Source: Macropodus opercularis (lineage: Eukaryota > Chordata > Actinopteri > Anabantiformes > Osphronemidae). Taken from it: a stretch of 64,000 nucleotides of DNA. Positions 24,101 to 35,500 of this stretch are shown in pieces; position 1 is the first letter of the stretch; every line of letters starts with the position of its first letter. Location: positions 5,315,001 to 5,379,000 of the forward strand of contig CM061105.1 in NCBI GenBank assembly GCA_030770545.1, given 5' to 3'. The position numbers and the translations under genes were made by a program. The notes beneath the pieces were generated by a model that worked only from the letters and a program-made list of their open reading frames with translations, did not search any database and was not told the DNA's origin.

Positions 24101-25253
24101 GTAAATGTAGTGCCTGCATTCAGAGCACTTTTATTCTAAAAACGTATTGTTGTCCTAGCAGCTCTACCCCCTTTCCTACTGGCAGCATTCTTTTTTTAGT
24201 AATTACTTTCAGCTTTAGTCAGTGGACGATCTTATAAAATGGACCAATTTGTGCCTACTTGGACAGAACTTTCACTTTATGTAAATCATGTAAAGAACCT
24301 CAGATTATGCACGTAGGTTTTCAAGGCCTTAATCGGCAGTGCTGGACTAGTTACTTGTTAAGGGGATAAAAGTTATAATAATAATAATAATGCTGTTCAT
24401 TATAATTATTACTAAATGGCTTACCTGGTTACTTTTAGGGTAGCGTCCCTGCAAAAACACTATATAAATCAATCTAAAATGTTCAAAAAACAAAAATATG
24501 TTTTACTATTTTAGGTTGACTGGACATTCATTCAAGCAGTGTGGTTGTGCGTCAATGAAGCCCTAAAGATACTTATAGTATTTAGTGTTGTACCCTGCTA
24601 TCATAACTTCTTCAATCTTTTTTGATCTTGCCTAAACAAGGTAGATCCCTAAACAATGTAGATGTGACAAATGAGTCAGTTGCTGCCCTTTCACAATAGA
24701 TGCTGTTACAGCTCTGCGACAGTCTTTACTGTAATTGTCAGAACGGTGTGTGTAGCATCAGGACCCATATGCAGAACCCAAATTACATTTTACCTGATTA
24801 TTTCAATGTTTTAACCAATTTTCGTTTATAGTAGATTTAAGTTATTGTTATTCAATGTTCATGTTTTTGACATGGGTGTAATTTCAGTTTATGTCATCAG
24901 TTGCTTACTCTTTGAAGGTTGACGCACACGTCTAAATTACTTCATCAAACAAAAAACAACTTGAAGTGATATAATATTAAACATATCTAACAAACCCATA
25001 CACTAAGATCTGGTTTAATGTGAATAAATTGAGTCCCAGTTACTAAAAGTTGTTTGTTTGCCGTTGCCATTGACTATTAACTGTGAGTAACTGTGAGTTT
25101 TGAATGTTAGTCAGCTACACATGAACTCACACTCGTGTTTGTTGTGAGGGCAAATGTAATAATCTGTTACTGATGTGTTTTGTGTGTGTGCATTGCAGGT
25201 GCTGTTGTTTCTTTAAGAGGAGGAAGAGGAAAGCTCTCCAGAGACACAAATGA
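18111..25253 (+). CDS. csnk1g2: Casein kinase I gamma 2, membrane-anchored Ser/Thr kinase
   Basis: Palmitoylated CK1 that phosphorylates LRP6 and other membrane-proximal substrates. Exons in phase: 18111-18389, 18596-18665, 18986-19134, 19215-19449, 19757-19842, 19947-20031, 20143-20291, 20817-20897, 22418-22519 (optional), 23978-24084, 25199-25253. The product is 465 residues with the optional exon and 431 without. Kinase signatures: glycine loop [13 protein letters not shown] lys, catalytic [20 protein letters not shown] in place of DFG-F, and the CK1-specific [13 protein letters not shown]. The tail ends [18 protein letters not shown], the cysteine plus basic anchor of gamma isoforms. Isoform 2 is supported by MDFDKRG and by [20 protein letters not shown]. 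After MDFDKRGV there are 17 glycines where human has a short segment. The start at 18111 is the first ATG in frame. Confidence 0.97.
22418..22519 (+). other. csnk1g2: Optional 34-codon exon of csnk1g2
   Basis: Flanked by a strong pyrimidine-tract acceptor ending at 22417 and a donor at 22520. It has phase 0 on both sides, so inclusion or skipping keeps the frame. It encodes [19 protein letters not shown] and ends LGGSVQ, between the catalytic domain and the STNGELN tail. Human CSNK1G2 as I recall it joins these two parts directly. The open frame, splice sites and preserved phase argue for a real cassette exon. Confidence 0.7.
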
Positions 25254-26300
25254 AAACAAGAAACAAGAGAGAACCCCCTGCCCTTTTTTCTTTCACTCTT
25301 TCTTTTTCTAGTCCACTTTAACCTAATCTCTCTTTCCCCATCAGCCTCCTGTCATTTCTCTGCTGTTTGTGGTCCTGTAGTCTGCCTTGGGTTGGCTGGA
25401 CTGACTGACCACTCAGGCAGTAGAATATGTTTGCTAAGCTGACTTACTGGTTTGTGTTATGCTGGACTGACCAGACAGGCAGACGCGTGTTTGCTGTTCC
25501 ACGTCGGAGCTTTAAATGTGGACTAGATGCAACAGTGTTGGAATCTTGATGTATTTATGGTCTAAAGCTGAACTGAAAACTGGATCAACAAAAACTGCTG
25601 CAACCAAATGAACAGTTGTCAGATTGTGGAAGACAAGCTGATTGGTTGACAGACTGGATTTAGTTGTTTTCCTGGCAGACTGGCTAGCTCTGGATTTTCT
25701 TTTTTTTTCTCATCCTCACTGACTGGTTCAGAGGAGAGCGTTTAGTTTATTAATCTGAGGAGATACAGAAGAGAGGACAAACGGCGGGATGCAGACAGAC
25801 TGACGGGCCACACATGCACAGAAAACACCTACAAACACTCTGCACTCTGTCTTTGGGCCATTATGAAGAGACTATATGGATAAAAACATGCAGCTCTCGG
25901 ACATTGTCTGAAAGATTTTTATTCCTTCGGGTCAGAGGAAGGACAGACCGAGTGACTTGATCTATTTTCCTGCAACAGATCAGACTCTTTGTACTTCACA
26001 GACACGTTTCACCCTCGGAGAAAAACTCCACAACCACAGAATAAAACGTTTAAAAGAGATGTTTATGAAAAACTATGCTTTTCCCCCTGGTTTTAATTTG
26101 TAACTAAAGAAAATGCAATTTGAAACCTGTTTTGTTTTTCTTCCTTTTTTTTGAGTTTTTCAAAAAGTTTGTTTTGTAGCTTCTAGAGTGTTCCTCCAAA
26201 TGTAAATTTTTTAATAACTCGTATTTTTAATTTTCTTGTTTTTGTTTTTTTCCCTTCAAAGTCAGATAACTCCATTAAAAAAAAAACAACCAAACAAAAT
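25254..26300 (+). other. csnk1g2 3' UTR
   Basis: No coding exon. T-rich sequence of about 1 kb runs from the stop codon to AATAAA at 26298-26303. Confidence 0.6.
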
Positions 26301-26303
26301 AAA
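26298..26303 (+). promoter_or_regulatory. Poly(A) signal candidate for csnk1g2
   Basis: AATAAA about 1.05 kb after the stop codon, in an A-rich stretch; the following sequence has no recognisable gene until the mfsd12 CpG island. Confidence 0.5.
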
Positions 26304-26879
26304 AACTGATCTTTATTTAAAGGAGTAATGCACAGTATTTTGACGTGTTTGGGGAGAGGTATGTTTGCCTGTATTGTCTTGACAGAAAGAAATATTCAGC
26401 AGCTGACTTGTCCACTGATGAGCTGTCTTTGCTATAAAAATAGTCAGCTTTTTGTTGACTGACTAATCAACTAATCCTCTTAGATTAAATCAATCAAGTA
26501 AAAAGGTCATTCAATCTGTTTAATCAGTGAGAAGGAAGATGCAGCGTTAACTCCAGGTATTCAGCTAACAAAGCTAGTCCATCAGAGAACCAAAGGATTG
26601 TGATACGTATCTGGCAGTGCTATCGATGAATGTGTGAGACTTTCAAAATGACAAACTGGCAACAGTTGGGTTTCTGGGGGATGTAAACACCTCTCAAAGA
26701 CGTAACAGCAATGTCATTTAATTCGATCCCTTCCCAAGCTTCTCCCTCTGTAGGCGGGTATTGAATTTAATTTGGTTCGTATCTGACATTAAGTGTAATG
26801 CGGCTAATATTGTACGTGTGAAAAGAGCTGGAATTCTCATTGCGTTTTTGTAGTTTTGCTGTAAACAACGGGTTGTGAC

Positions 26880-27572
26880 GTCAAACATTGAAACGATATG
26901 TCGCTTGTCGCATACGCGATCTTCGGTTGCCCAGCTTGCCGTCACGTGAGGCACTTGCGCCGGCGAGGCTGTCGTTATTGGCTGTCGGTGGCAAGAAGCG
27001 TTTGTCATTGGTCCTTTCCTTCGGGCAATTACGTCTACGTCATCATTACCGGTCTCCGCTGTTTACATCTGTTTGTAGTTCGGCTACATTGACCAGATGT
27101 GCGTGTAGCCAGTTAGCTGAAGCTGTACAATGGAGTTTCTTTCCCCCTGCCGCGAGTCTGTGATATTTCGCTCTGCCTATGCGAGGGCGAATCGCGGCTA
27201 GAGGAGATTTTGTGCCTACGTTGCGAAGATGCTCAGCGTGTATTGTCCTCCCGAGTGCTTGCGTTTCAGTTTTCTTTTCTGCCGGGAGGCTCCTCCTGGC
27301 TTTGACTCAGCTCTCCACTGTCACCTGACCACGAAGGGAAACAGGAGCATTCTACGCCGGCTCCTGTAGGAACGACATGCAACTACCCGACGGATCACAT
27401 ACGACCACATCTACATGCTTCAGAAACCGCAGCGTAACAGGGGAACCGAAAATCAACCCGGCGTCACTCGGCTCCTCCCAGCGCGCACGATGTTCGCCTG
27501 ACTGCGGCCGCTTACATCAGCTTTAAACGTTCACGACCGGGCGCGCGTTGCGACTCGAATCGCTTTGTGGCC
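26880..27572 (+). promoter_or_regulatory. mfsd12: mfsd12 CpG-island promoter with an MITF-type E-box and two CCAAT boxes
   Basis: G+C and CpG rich sequence leading into the first coding exon. TCACGTGA, the palindromic MITF/TFE consensus, is at 26942-26949. Inverted CCAAT boxes (ATTGG) lie at 26977-26981 and 27007-27011. The start site is probably downstream of the second box; the exact position is not readable. Mfsd12 is a pigmentation and lysosome gene, so MITF or TFE control is plausible but inferred. Confidence 0.6.
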
Positions 27573-30500
27573 ATGTCGGACGCGGACGGGTCTCTGCCGC
27601 TGACCGGGAGGGTCAGCTACGCGGCGGGACACTTCCTAAACGACCTGTGCGCGTCTATGTGGTTCACGTACCTGCTGGTGTTCTACCACTCGGTGCTGGG
27701 GTTCCGCAACACGAACGCAGGTCAGCCCGTGTCACCGTGTGTCCGATCATCGCGTCATGACACGCGGTTATTATGGAGCATAACTATGCTGCGGTTTGGT
27801 TCCCTGTGGTGCAGGTGTGTTGCTGCTGATTGGGCAGGTAGCTGATGCTGTCTGCACCCCGCTCATTGGCTACGAGTCTGACAGGACCCCCGGCTTTGGA
27901 AACTATGGCAAGAGGAAAACCTGGCATTTAGTTGGTGAGTCAGGGGTCAGTCATGGTTGGGGGGGTCACGCTGGGTTTTACTGATCCACGGGGTTGAGAA
28001 ATGATTTACAGAAACGGCATAAGAGTCAAGTGCGTGTTCAGAGCATGTGTTGTCTGGGCTGTGAAAAACTGAAGTACATGGAGAGATGCTGCGTTGTTGC
28101 TGTTTCTGTGTATCCTCTGTGTTCTTTCTGAAAATGACAAAGAGCTTGAAGCTGGCAATGCACGATGACATAACTTAGATGTAGTAAACAGCCTGTGAAT
28201 GTTCTACTTGGTGTTAGGGTGTCGGTGTCCGGTAGCAAACTGTAGTCAAGAAACGATCCATCTTCTATTGTTTAATGACTTGACAAGCGCGAGGTTCTAA
28301 ATACTTTTGATGCCATAACGTGTTTGGAAGATGCTTTTTCTGTCCCGTCTTTATAGTGATCACACAGCAGGCAATTTGAATAACGTACGCGCTGTTTGCC
28401 TGTGTGTGTTTTATCCAGGTACGCTGAGCGTCGTGCTGTCTTTCGCCTTCATCTTCAATCAGTGCCTGGGTTGTGACTCCTCCACCCCTCAGTGGGCCAG
28501 CCTGACCTACTTCGTGCCGTTCATCGTCGTCTTTCAGTTCGGCTGGGCGGCCACGCAGATCTCCCACCTGTCCCTCATCCCAGAGCTGGTCACCTGCGAA
28601 CACGCTAAAGTCGAGCTCACTGCCTACAGGTATGCTCCGTGCAGACACGCGGCTGACCCGTGGAGCTGCATTCTGCTGGTCATCAATACGCAGCCTCTCC
28701 ACTGTGTGTTTGCAGATACGCGTTCACAGTGATCGCCAACATCACAGTGTACGCTGTGGCCTACCTGCTGTTCCACATGCAGGCCGGCGCAGACGAGGAC
28801 GCACTGGGACTGGTGGATATTGGCGTCTTTCGGGTGAGGGGGGGAGTTCTTACATGTTTTATCAGCTATGGAGGGAGCTATTGAAAATGAAAACGTCACT
28901 CCAGTGATGGCTGTAGGGCTTCACAGATGCTGTGCAGATATAAAACAAAAATAGAAACAAACATGAGTACCATGAAATCTGTGGTTCTGCCAGAGGTGTG
29001 AGTGACTAAGTGTCCCAATAGATGAAAAGCAGAACATACAGTAAACTCACACACCGTCAATTGTATGCTGGCTTATTATTTTCACTTAGTGCATGCAATT
29101 TAATTTAATCTCCATTATTAGTCTGCAGGGTGTTTAGAGATTGATTGGCAACAGGTTGTTGGGGCGCTAATGTTTGCTATTGATGAGTGTTGTGTTTGAT
29201 TACAGAACCTGGCGTTTATCGTGCTCGGCATCGGTGCTGTCTTCTCCATTCTGTTCCATGTGGGAACCAAAGAGAAAAGCTCTGGAGCAGCGGCGGCGGT
29301 GGAAAGAGAGGAAGGCAGAGGGAACAGGAGGACGGGCGACGAAGAGGGAGAGGCGGGAGAGTTGAGGCCTCTGCTCCCCCGCCCCTCCTCATCTCTTCTC
29401 CAGTGGAAGTGCTGGCTCCAGCAGCCTTCCTTCTACCAGGTGGGAGCACTCGTCAGATCTCGCTGCTGCTTCCTATGTAAAACACACTTTTTGCAATTAG
29501 CAGTTCCTTTTTCAACTTCGCCTTAACTGTTGCCACATTTAGCATATTTACCTAAGGAACAACAGCGTTTCATCATCTCAGATATTCTTCATTGCGTGTG
29601 TTTGTAGGTGGCTCTACTCTACATGTCCACCAGGTTAATAGTCAATCTGTCTCAAACCTACATCTCCATGTATCTCATCAACACTCTGCATCTACGCAAG
29701 GTAACACAACATGGTTCAACACATATATGAATTGATAGGTACGTTTCAGAAGTTCTGCTTTTTAGAGATGTGCTTTCTTTTTTTTCTGTTTCCTCCAACA
29801 GAAGTACATAGCAACCATCCCACTAGTGATGTATGTCAGCGGCTTTTTGTCCTCCTTCATAATGAAGCCCGTCAGTAAACTGATTGGCAAAAGTGTAAGT
29901 AGAACCTTTTATTTCACTATGTCAAAGTTCTGACGACTTATATAAGCTGTGATTACACAGGGAGGCGGTAGTTGGCAGACTGCCTCTCAAAAGAGGAAGT
30001 TCCCAAGCTAGACTACAGCATTAACACAGTGTGTGTGTGTGTGTGTGTGTTCCGTCTCTGATCCAACCAGCTCACCTACTTTTTGGGCCTGCTGCTGATC
30101 ATGGTCTTCTCCTACTGGGTGCTGCTGGACGACGCAATGGACGACCGGGTCTACGGGGCGGCCGTGCTGCTCGGGGCAGGCTCAGCTACCATTTTGGTCA
30201 TATCGCTTGCCATGACTGCCGAGCTCATCGCCGATCAGACGGTAAGACGCGTGCATGTCGGGGGGGCAAACGTGTAAATCAGCGATGGCGCTCAGGACAT
30301 CTCCAACGCCACGTCTCTCTCTCTCTCTCTGCAGCAAAGTGGAGCGTTTGTTTATGGAGCCATGAGTTTCACTGATAAACTGGCCAATGGTGTGGCTGTG
30401 ATGATTATCCAGACAATGCATCCTTGCCAGTTAGTACACACACACACACACACACTCTGGAAGCGATGTATTACACTCACGCTGCATGTTAAAGTGGACT

Positions 30501-30789
30501 GGTCCTCCTCTTACTTCTCTCTCTCTTTCTCTCAGTACTGTGCTGTGTTGTCCAGCCTGTGTGTGGTTCTATCATTACGTCATGGTCGTAGTGACGGGAG
30601 GCGTGGCCGTCGTCGCAGCCTTGGCCCTGTGCTCCATCCTCATCTGGCCTATAAAGATCAGACCTCGTAAGTTGAACGGCGACACTGATACCCATTATGT
30701 TCTCGCTAGTCCTTTACAGCTTCTCACTCTGTCCTTTTTGTTTTTGTGGTTTGGAAGGACTCACTACAGATACAGCCAGAGTCAACTAG
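27573..30789 (+). CDS. mfsd12: Major facilitator MFSD12, lysosomal and melanosomal cysteine importer
   Basis: Twelve-helix MFS transporter needed for cysteine uptake into lysosomes and melanosomes; loss alters pigment in vertebrates. Eleven exons join in phase: 27573-27720, 27815-27934, 28419-28629, 28716-28833, 29206-29439, 29608-29700, 29802-29894, 30071-30241, 30335-30429, 30536-30666, 30758-30789. The product is 481 residues (human 480). Landmarks: SYAAGHFLNDLCASMWFTYL, QVADAVCTPLIGYESDRTPG (the MFS motif A region), GWAATQISHLSLIPELVT, RYAFTVIANITVY, LIVNLSQTYISMYL, ATIPLVMYVSGFLSSF, VLLGAGSATILVISLAMTAEL and GAMSFTDKLANGVAVMIIQ. The loop after helix 6 (Glu/Arg/Gly-rich) is variable, as in orthologues. 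The last exon adds only 11 codons; its assignment rests on donor 30667, acceptor 30756-30757 and phase, and intron retention would give a longer unrelated tail. Confidence 0.95.
30029..30050. repeat. (TG)n microsatellite before an mfsd12 acceptor
   Basis: Eleven TG units ending 20 bases before the acceptor of the exon 30071-30241. Confidence 0.9.
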
Positions 30790-32511
30790 CAACCCCTCCC
30801 CCAAATACTTTAAAACTGATTCCAGGGAAGTATGACAGGAATCTCTGGACAAGTCACATCTGGACAGGAAGAACTTTCACTTTCTGTTTAAGATTCAGGG
30901 AAACACGCTAACTAGGAAACCGCAGGAAGATTGTTCTAGGCTCGTAGCCATGTAAACCTGGACTCACTTTTAATTTTTGCAAAAAACTTGTGACTGGTTA
31001 TCGTAAAAGTCATGTCGATGCAGATTGATTCGACTTGATTATTGACTCCTGAGCGTTAGTAGTTAGCTGGTAGCCAAGCAGCGGTTGAATGAGTCTGTGC
31101 TGTGAAGCGTTCAAGCACCACAGACGGTCACGATGAGAATGTAGATTGGTGATGATTTGCTGCAGCCTTCACATGACACCTAAAACAAGCAGCAACCTAC
31201 CCTGAATGTACTCTGGAGCTGACCATTAGTCAGCTGAGAGACAGTCACATCACATCAGGCTCTTTATGTTTGTGAGTCTCAGTGGGTGGATGAGACTCTG
31301 TCTGATATTTTAGTGGGACAGAGAAGTCGACCTGGACAACTCCTGCTTCTTCTGGATCATTTCGAAGAATGATATGATATAGAATATGAATATTAAATTG
31401 AAGACTTATTTGAGTTTTAATCCCGTTACACATTTTATTTCTGTAATTAGGCCAAATGGATATATATATAAATTAGATTTTATTTTTATATCCCAAGAGC
31501 AACTTGAATTTAAAGGGATCAGAGAACAATGTGTATATTTATATATGTGAACATAAGGGAATCAACGTGTGATGTTTACTACAAGTTCAGCGCGAAGGAG
31601 GATTTAGTTCAGCTGATGTTCTGCTTACGGCAACTTGTTTTTTATGACCTTCATTCGTCTGTGCTGCCCTAATGACGTATTGCTTTCCATTCATGGTGGT
31701 GTTGTTTTATGAGAACACCTATTAAATAGGTTCCATGAGATGCAACCGTAATGAATCATTTACTCCAGTTATAGAAAAGTACAGTCATGGGGTCACATCA
31801 CGAGGAAAATAGATAATAAAAATAAAGGATTTTAAATAAAGTTTAGTGCTGTTCCTTAGACCAAAATATGATATGATCAAAAGCTCTAGTTGGTGCTCTA
31901 GGTGTTACTAAAGAGACCATATGATGAGGCTGAGCAGTTTTATTTTATCTATTACAGTAAATCAATTTAGTCTAAAATCACATTGTATGTTGTATATTTA
32001 TGCAAGAGTCAAACTGATGAATCATGCTGGCAATGAAAAAACTATTGAGTGAGGAGGTGACAGAGCAGCAGGCTGATCCCTGTCTGTGTTTCCTGTTTGC
32101 CTTCTATAATCTTTTCAAACGTGTGCATCATGTAAATAAAGAATTTAAACAACAGTGTAGTTTCTGCTCACGCATACAATTTAACATGTCATGTTTCATC
32201 TTCCAGACCAGAGAATCGAGCTTGTGTAAAGTTTGTTTATTTTACCATCTGGCCAAACGTCAAATGTATAAGGTTAGATTATGCGTTTTAAATCTGTAAA
32301 TTATAATTTTACACTGCGTGTTTCATGTTAAAGCAACTATTTTAAAATGCAAACAGTCATCTGATTCACAGACTCAGCTTTTTGGCTTCAGACAGCACAA
32401 TTAACTGAATATTGAGAATAACTGCTCAACATTTTAGTTTAATAAACAAAAAAATAAATAAAAATAGCTCTTCTAGTTTGTTCACAGTTCTTGTCTATCT
32501 GTCTCCTCCTG
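30790..32511. other. Convergent 3' region between mfsd12 and depdc5
   Basis: No coding exon. Both flanking genes end here. AATAAA occurs at 31821-31826 (plus), and TTTATT at 32236-32241 is a possible depdc5 poly(A) signal on the minus strand. The rest is AT-rich with no repeat family that I recognise. Confidence 0.5.
32236..32241 (-). promoter_or_regulatory. Poly(A) signal candidate for depdc5
   Basis: TTTATT on plus is AATAAA on the gene strand, about 270 bases past the stop codon. Confidence 0.35.
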
Positions 32512-35500
32512 TCAGGGAGTACTGGCGTTCATTTTCTCCTGGCAGCTGTCCCAGAAGTTGAGCAGTCTGTTGTCTTTATTGGCACAGAAATCGGTGAAGT
32601 CTCTGAGCAGCCTCTCGGCCAGCCTCTCGTCGCCCAGCACGCCCGTCCTCCAGGCTTTGGTCAGCATAGTGTTGTAGGCCCAGTAGTAACCGACCCGCTC
32701 CTCGCCGCCGAACGGCCCCTGGCTGTTGGACGTGGTGGAGTTCCTGCGACGGCGCTGCTGCCCGCTTGAGTACTTCCTCTTGGAGTACGGCAGCTGCAGG
32801 AACACGGTGCCTGTAAGAAACAAAGCCGACATTGAAGCTTCGCCGTGTCCACGTCCGTGGTCTGCGCAGTTTCGTGTGCTTGTGTGACAAACCTGTTACA
32901 TGAATGTACTGAGGCTTGTTCTCAGAGGGGAAATTAAAGGCAGAAGCAGAAAACTTGTCGTGCACAAAGCCAAACCTAGAAGACCGAGCACAAGAATTAC
33001 TAAATTTCTGCATAATGTAAGTCAAGAATAAATGAAGAAAAATGGTAAAGATACATAACGTTGTCAAGATGAGTCGCTAAATGATGATAGTTCAAACCAA
33101 CACACATACATTTTTAAATCTTAAACTTAATGGCAGTGGAGCTTTTTCTGCTGGCTGCTGCGTGGAAGACAGGAAGGAAACCTGAATGAACAGTTAACCA
33201 CAGAACAGTAACGACCTGTACAGTATGGCCTCCTGAAACAGCTGCATCCGGTCCCAGTACGTCTCTGGCTCGAAACCTGTTTGGCAGACGAAAGAAGATG
33301 AGGGGAGTGTATAAAACACTTAAAAACCGGTCGGCCCAGAGGACGTCGGTACCTTCAAACAGGTTATCGTTGCCGTTCTTCAGGAGACCGTGGATGTTCA
33401 GAGGGATGAAGAGCTGGGCCCTCAGGGGGTCTCCATACAGGTAAGACGTCAGAGCGAACGGCACCTCCAGCACAGGGACCAGCAGGAAGCCGCAGGAGGC
33501 TGCTTTCCTGTGCCAGCCTTGAACCTGGCACATAACACGCCAACGCCAGTTATTTTATTGAGGCTTTCGTACAGAATAGAGTCCAGATTGAATTTTTCTA
33601 ATTCTGGCTGAAAATACAGTAACTAATGCTTCTCTGTACATTTTAAACATTATGATACTCTAGGAAAACATTTATATAAAACTTAGCGATAACTAGAGAA
33701 GCACGTCCGTCCACCCATTATCTTAATCACTTTTCCTGTTAAGGGTCGAGGGTGCATTATTTATTACTATAATTATTAATAGTATTATTAATTAAGCTCT
33801 TTTGTTCAGTGACCGTGTCAGCAGTGCGTGGATAGTCTAGTACTAGTACAGAGTATGTTCTATTCAACTTTCGTTTCTGCGCTGACCTGCTGACATTCAC
33901 TTTGCTGATACTCAGAATCCATTTTTCATTTCCTCATAGCTTAATGTGTGTCTGGCTGTCACAAGTCTGAACCAGTTCCTGTTGAAGTTTCCTAGTAAAA
34001 AGGCTCTGACGGCAGCACTGGCTGGTGTTGGGACACTTACAATGTTCAGTGTTAGTAAAGTATTCATTTCGAATTAATAATGCATTTTCACTGCCTAGTG
34101 CGATACATTAAGCTGTTAATTAAATTATTGAGAGTCTGAGTTGCGAATCTATTTAGATGATGTGTGAAGGGTGAGGTGCGACCTGCTGAGTTACCATCTC
34201 AAAGAGCACAGCAGCAGTGACAGCCATCCAGTGCAGCTTGATCTCAAAAGCGGCGTTGAGGGAGAAGTTTCCGTGGTAATAGCAACTGCACCATTCAGTT
34301 CTGTCGCTGCGGTTGTTGACGTCCACATCCAGAGTGACCGTCTTCTGCTCCGGGACCGTCGCAGCTGGGGGGACGGACAGAGGCAGGGAGAGAGGTGGAG
34401 AGACAGGAAAACAGAGAGCAAAGGGAGCGAAAGGAGAAGACATGGATGGAATGGTGGGCAGGCAGACGTTAGAGCGTTAGATGGAGTCTGTCAAAGACTG
34501 AGTTAGTTGCTGAAGGATCTTCAAATGTCATTTTGGACCATAAGAAGATTCAATAGCCCTTATAAAACTGTAGACTGTACTGTTCTTTTATTTGGTATTA
34601 TAGTTACATTTTATTCACGACTTCATATTTCAACAAACGAACGTCTTTGGATCGCACACAGTGTTTGACAGCACACTGGGAAAGCGTGGCTGATAAGAAG
34701 TAAAGCTGCATTAAAAGTTCAAGCGTTTTCAAAAACAAGCTGAGGTGACAAAGTATCAGCGAAGTGTCGCCACAATCGAGTGGAAGCGCAGTCACGCAGG
34801 AGAGCGACAGAAGAGGACACCGCACACCACAGCACTACTGTACCACAGCCACTAACACCACACGTGCACCTAGATTAGCTACGCGCTAACCACACAGCAT
34901 GCACTGATTGGACAGTGAACTATGGAACTATGGGAAAACGACGTGAAACGTGTCACTACAGACACCCTGCATGCTCTACACAGTAGGAAACACACCACCA
35001 GCTGCAGATCTGCAGCCTCATCACAAGAGCTGAGTCCAGTATCTGAGTCACACAGCAGGAAAGAGAATGAGAATGATGACGATGACGGACAGTGAGATAA
35101 ATCTGAGATCAACTGGGTCCCTTGCAGTGTGAGTGAGATAAGAACTAATGTCGAGATGGTGTTGTGCCTGTAGGTGTCGGTTACAAACAGATATGGCTCA
35201 TTATCTTCAAGCTTCAAGATTCAGTGATAAAGAACATTTTCACTTTGACAAACTCAAGCTTTTTCACGACCAATTTAGAAAAACGTAAAGAAAAATGTCT
35301 TTACTTTTGAATATGCTTTACTTCCTACGTTAATAATTACTGAGCTAATGACTGTGTACATTAAAAATAATTATATACCTTGATGGTGGATTTAAAAGTA
35401 CGTAGTCACTGAATCACTGAACTGAACAGATTTACAACGAGCCAGTAGAAGTGGGTTCAATGCTGAGGGGTCACTTACGGGTCCTGTGTATATGATATAC

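Noticed and set aside
30667..30911. Long C-terminal tail of mfsd12 by intron retention
   Set aside because: A good donor, a pyrimidine-tract acceptor and correct phase give a short tail and a total length matching human MFSD12.
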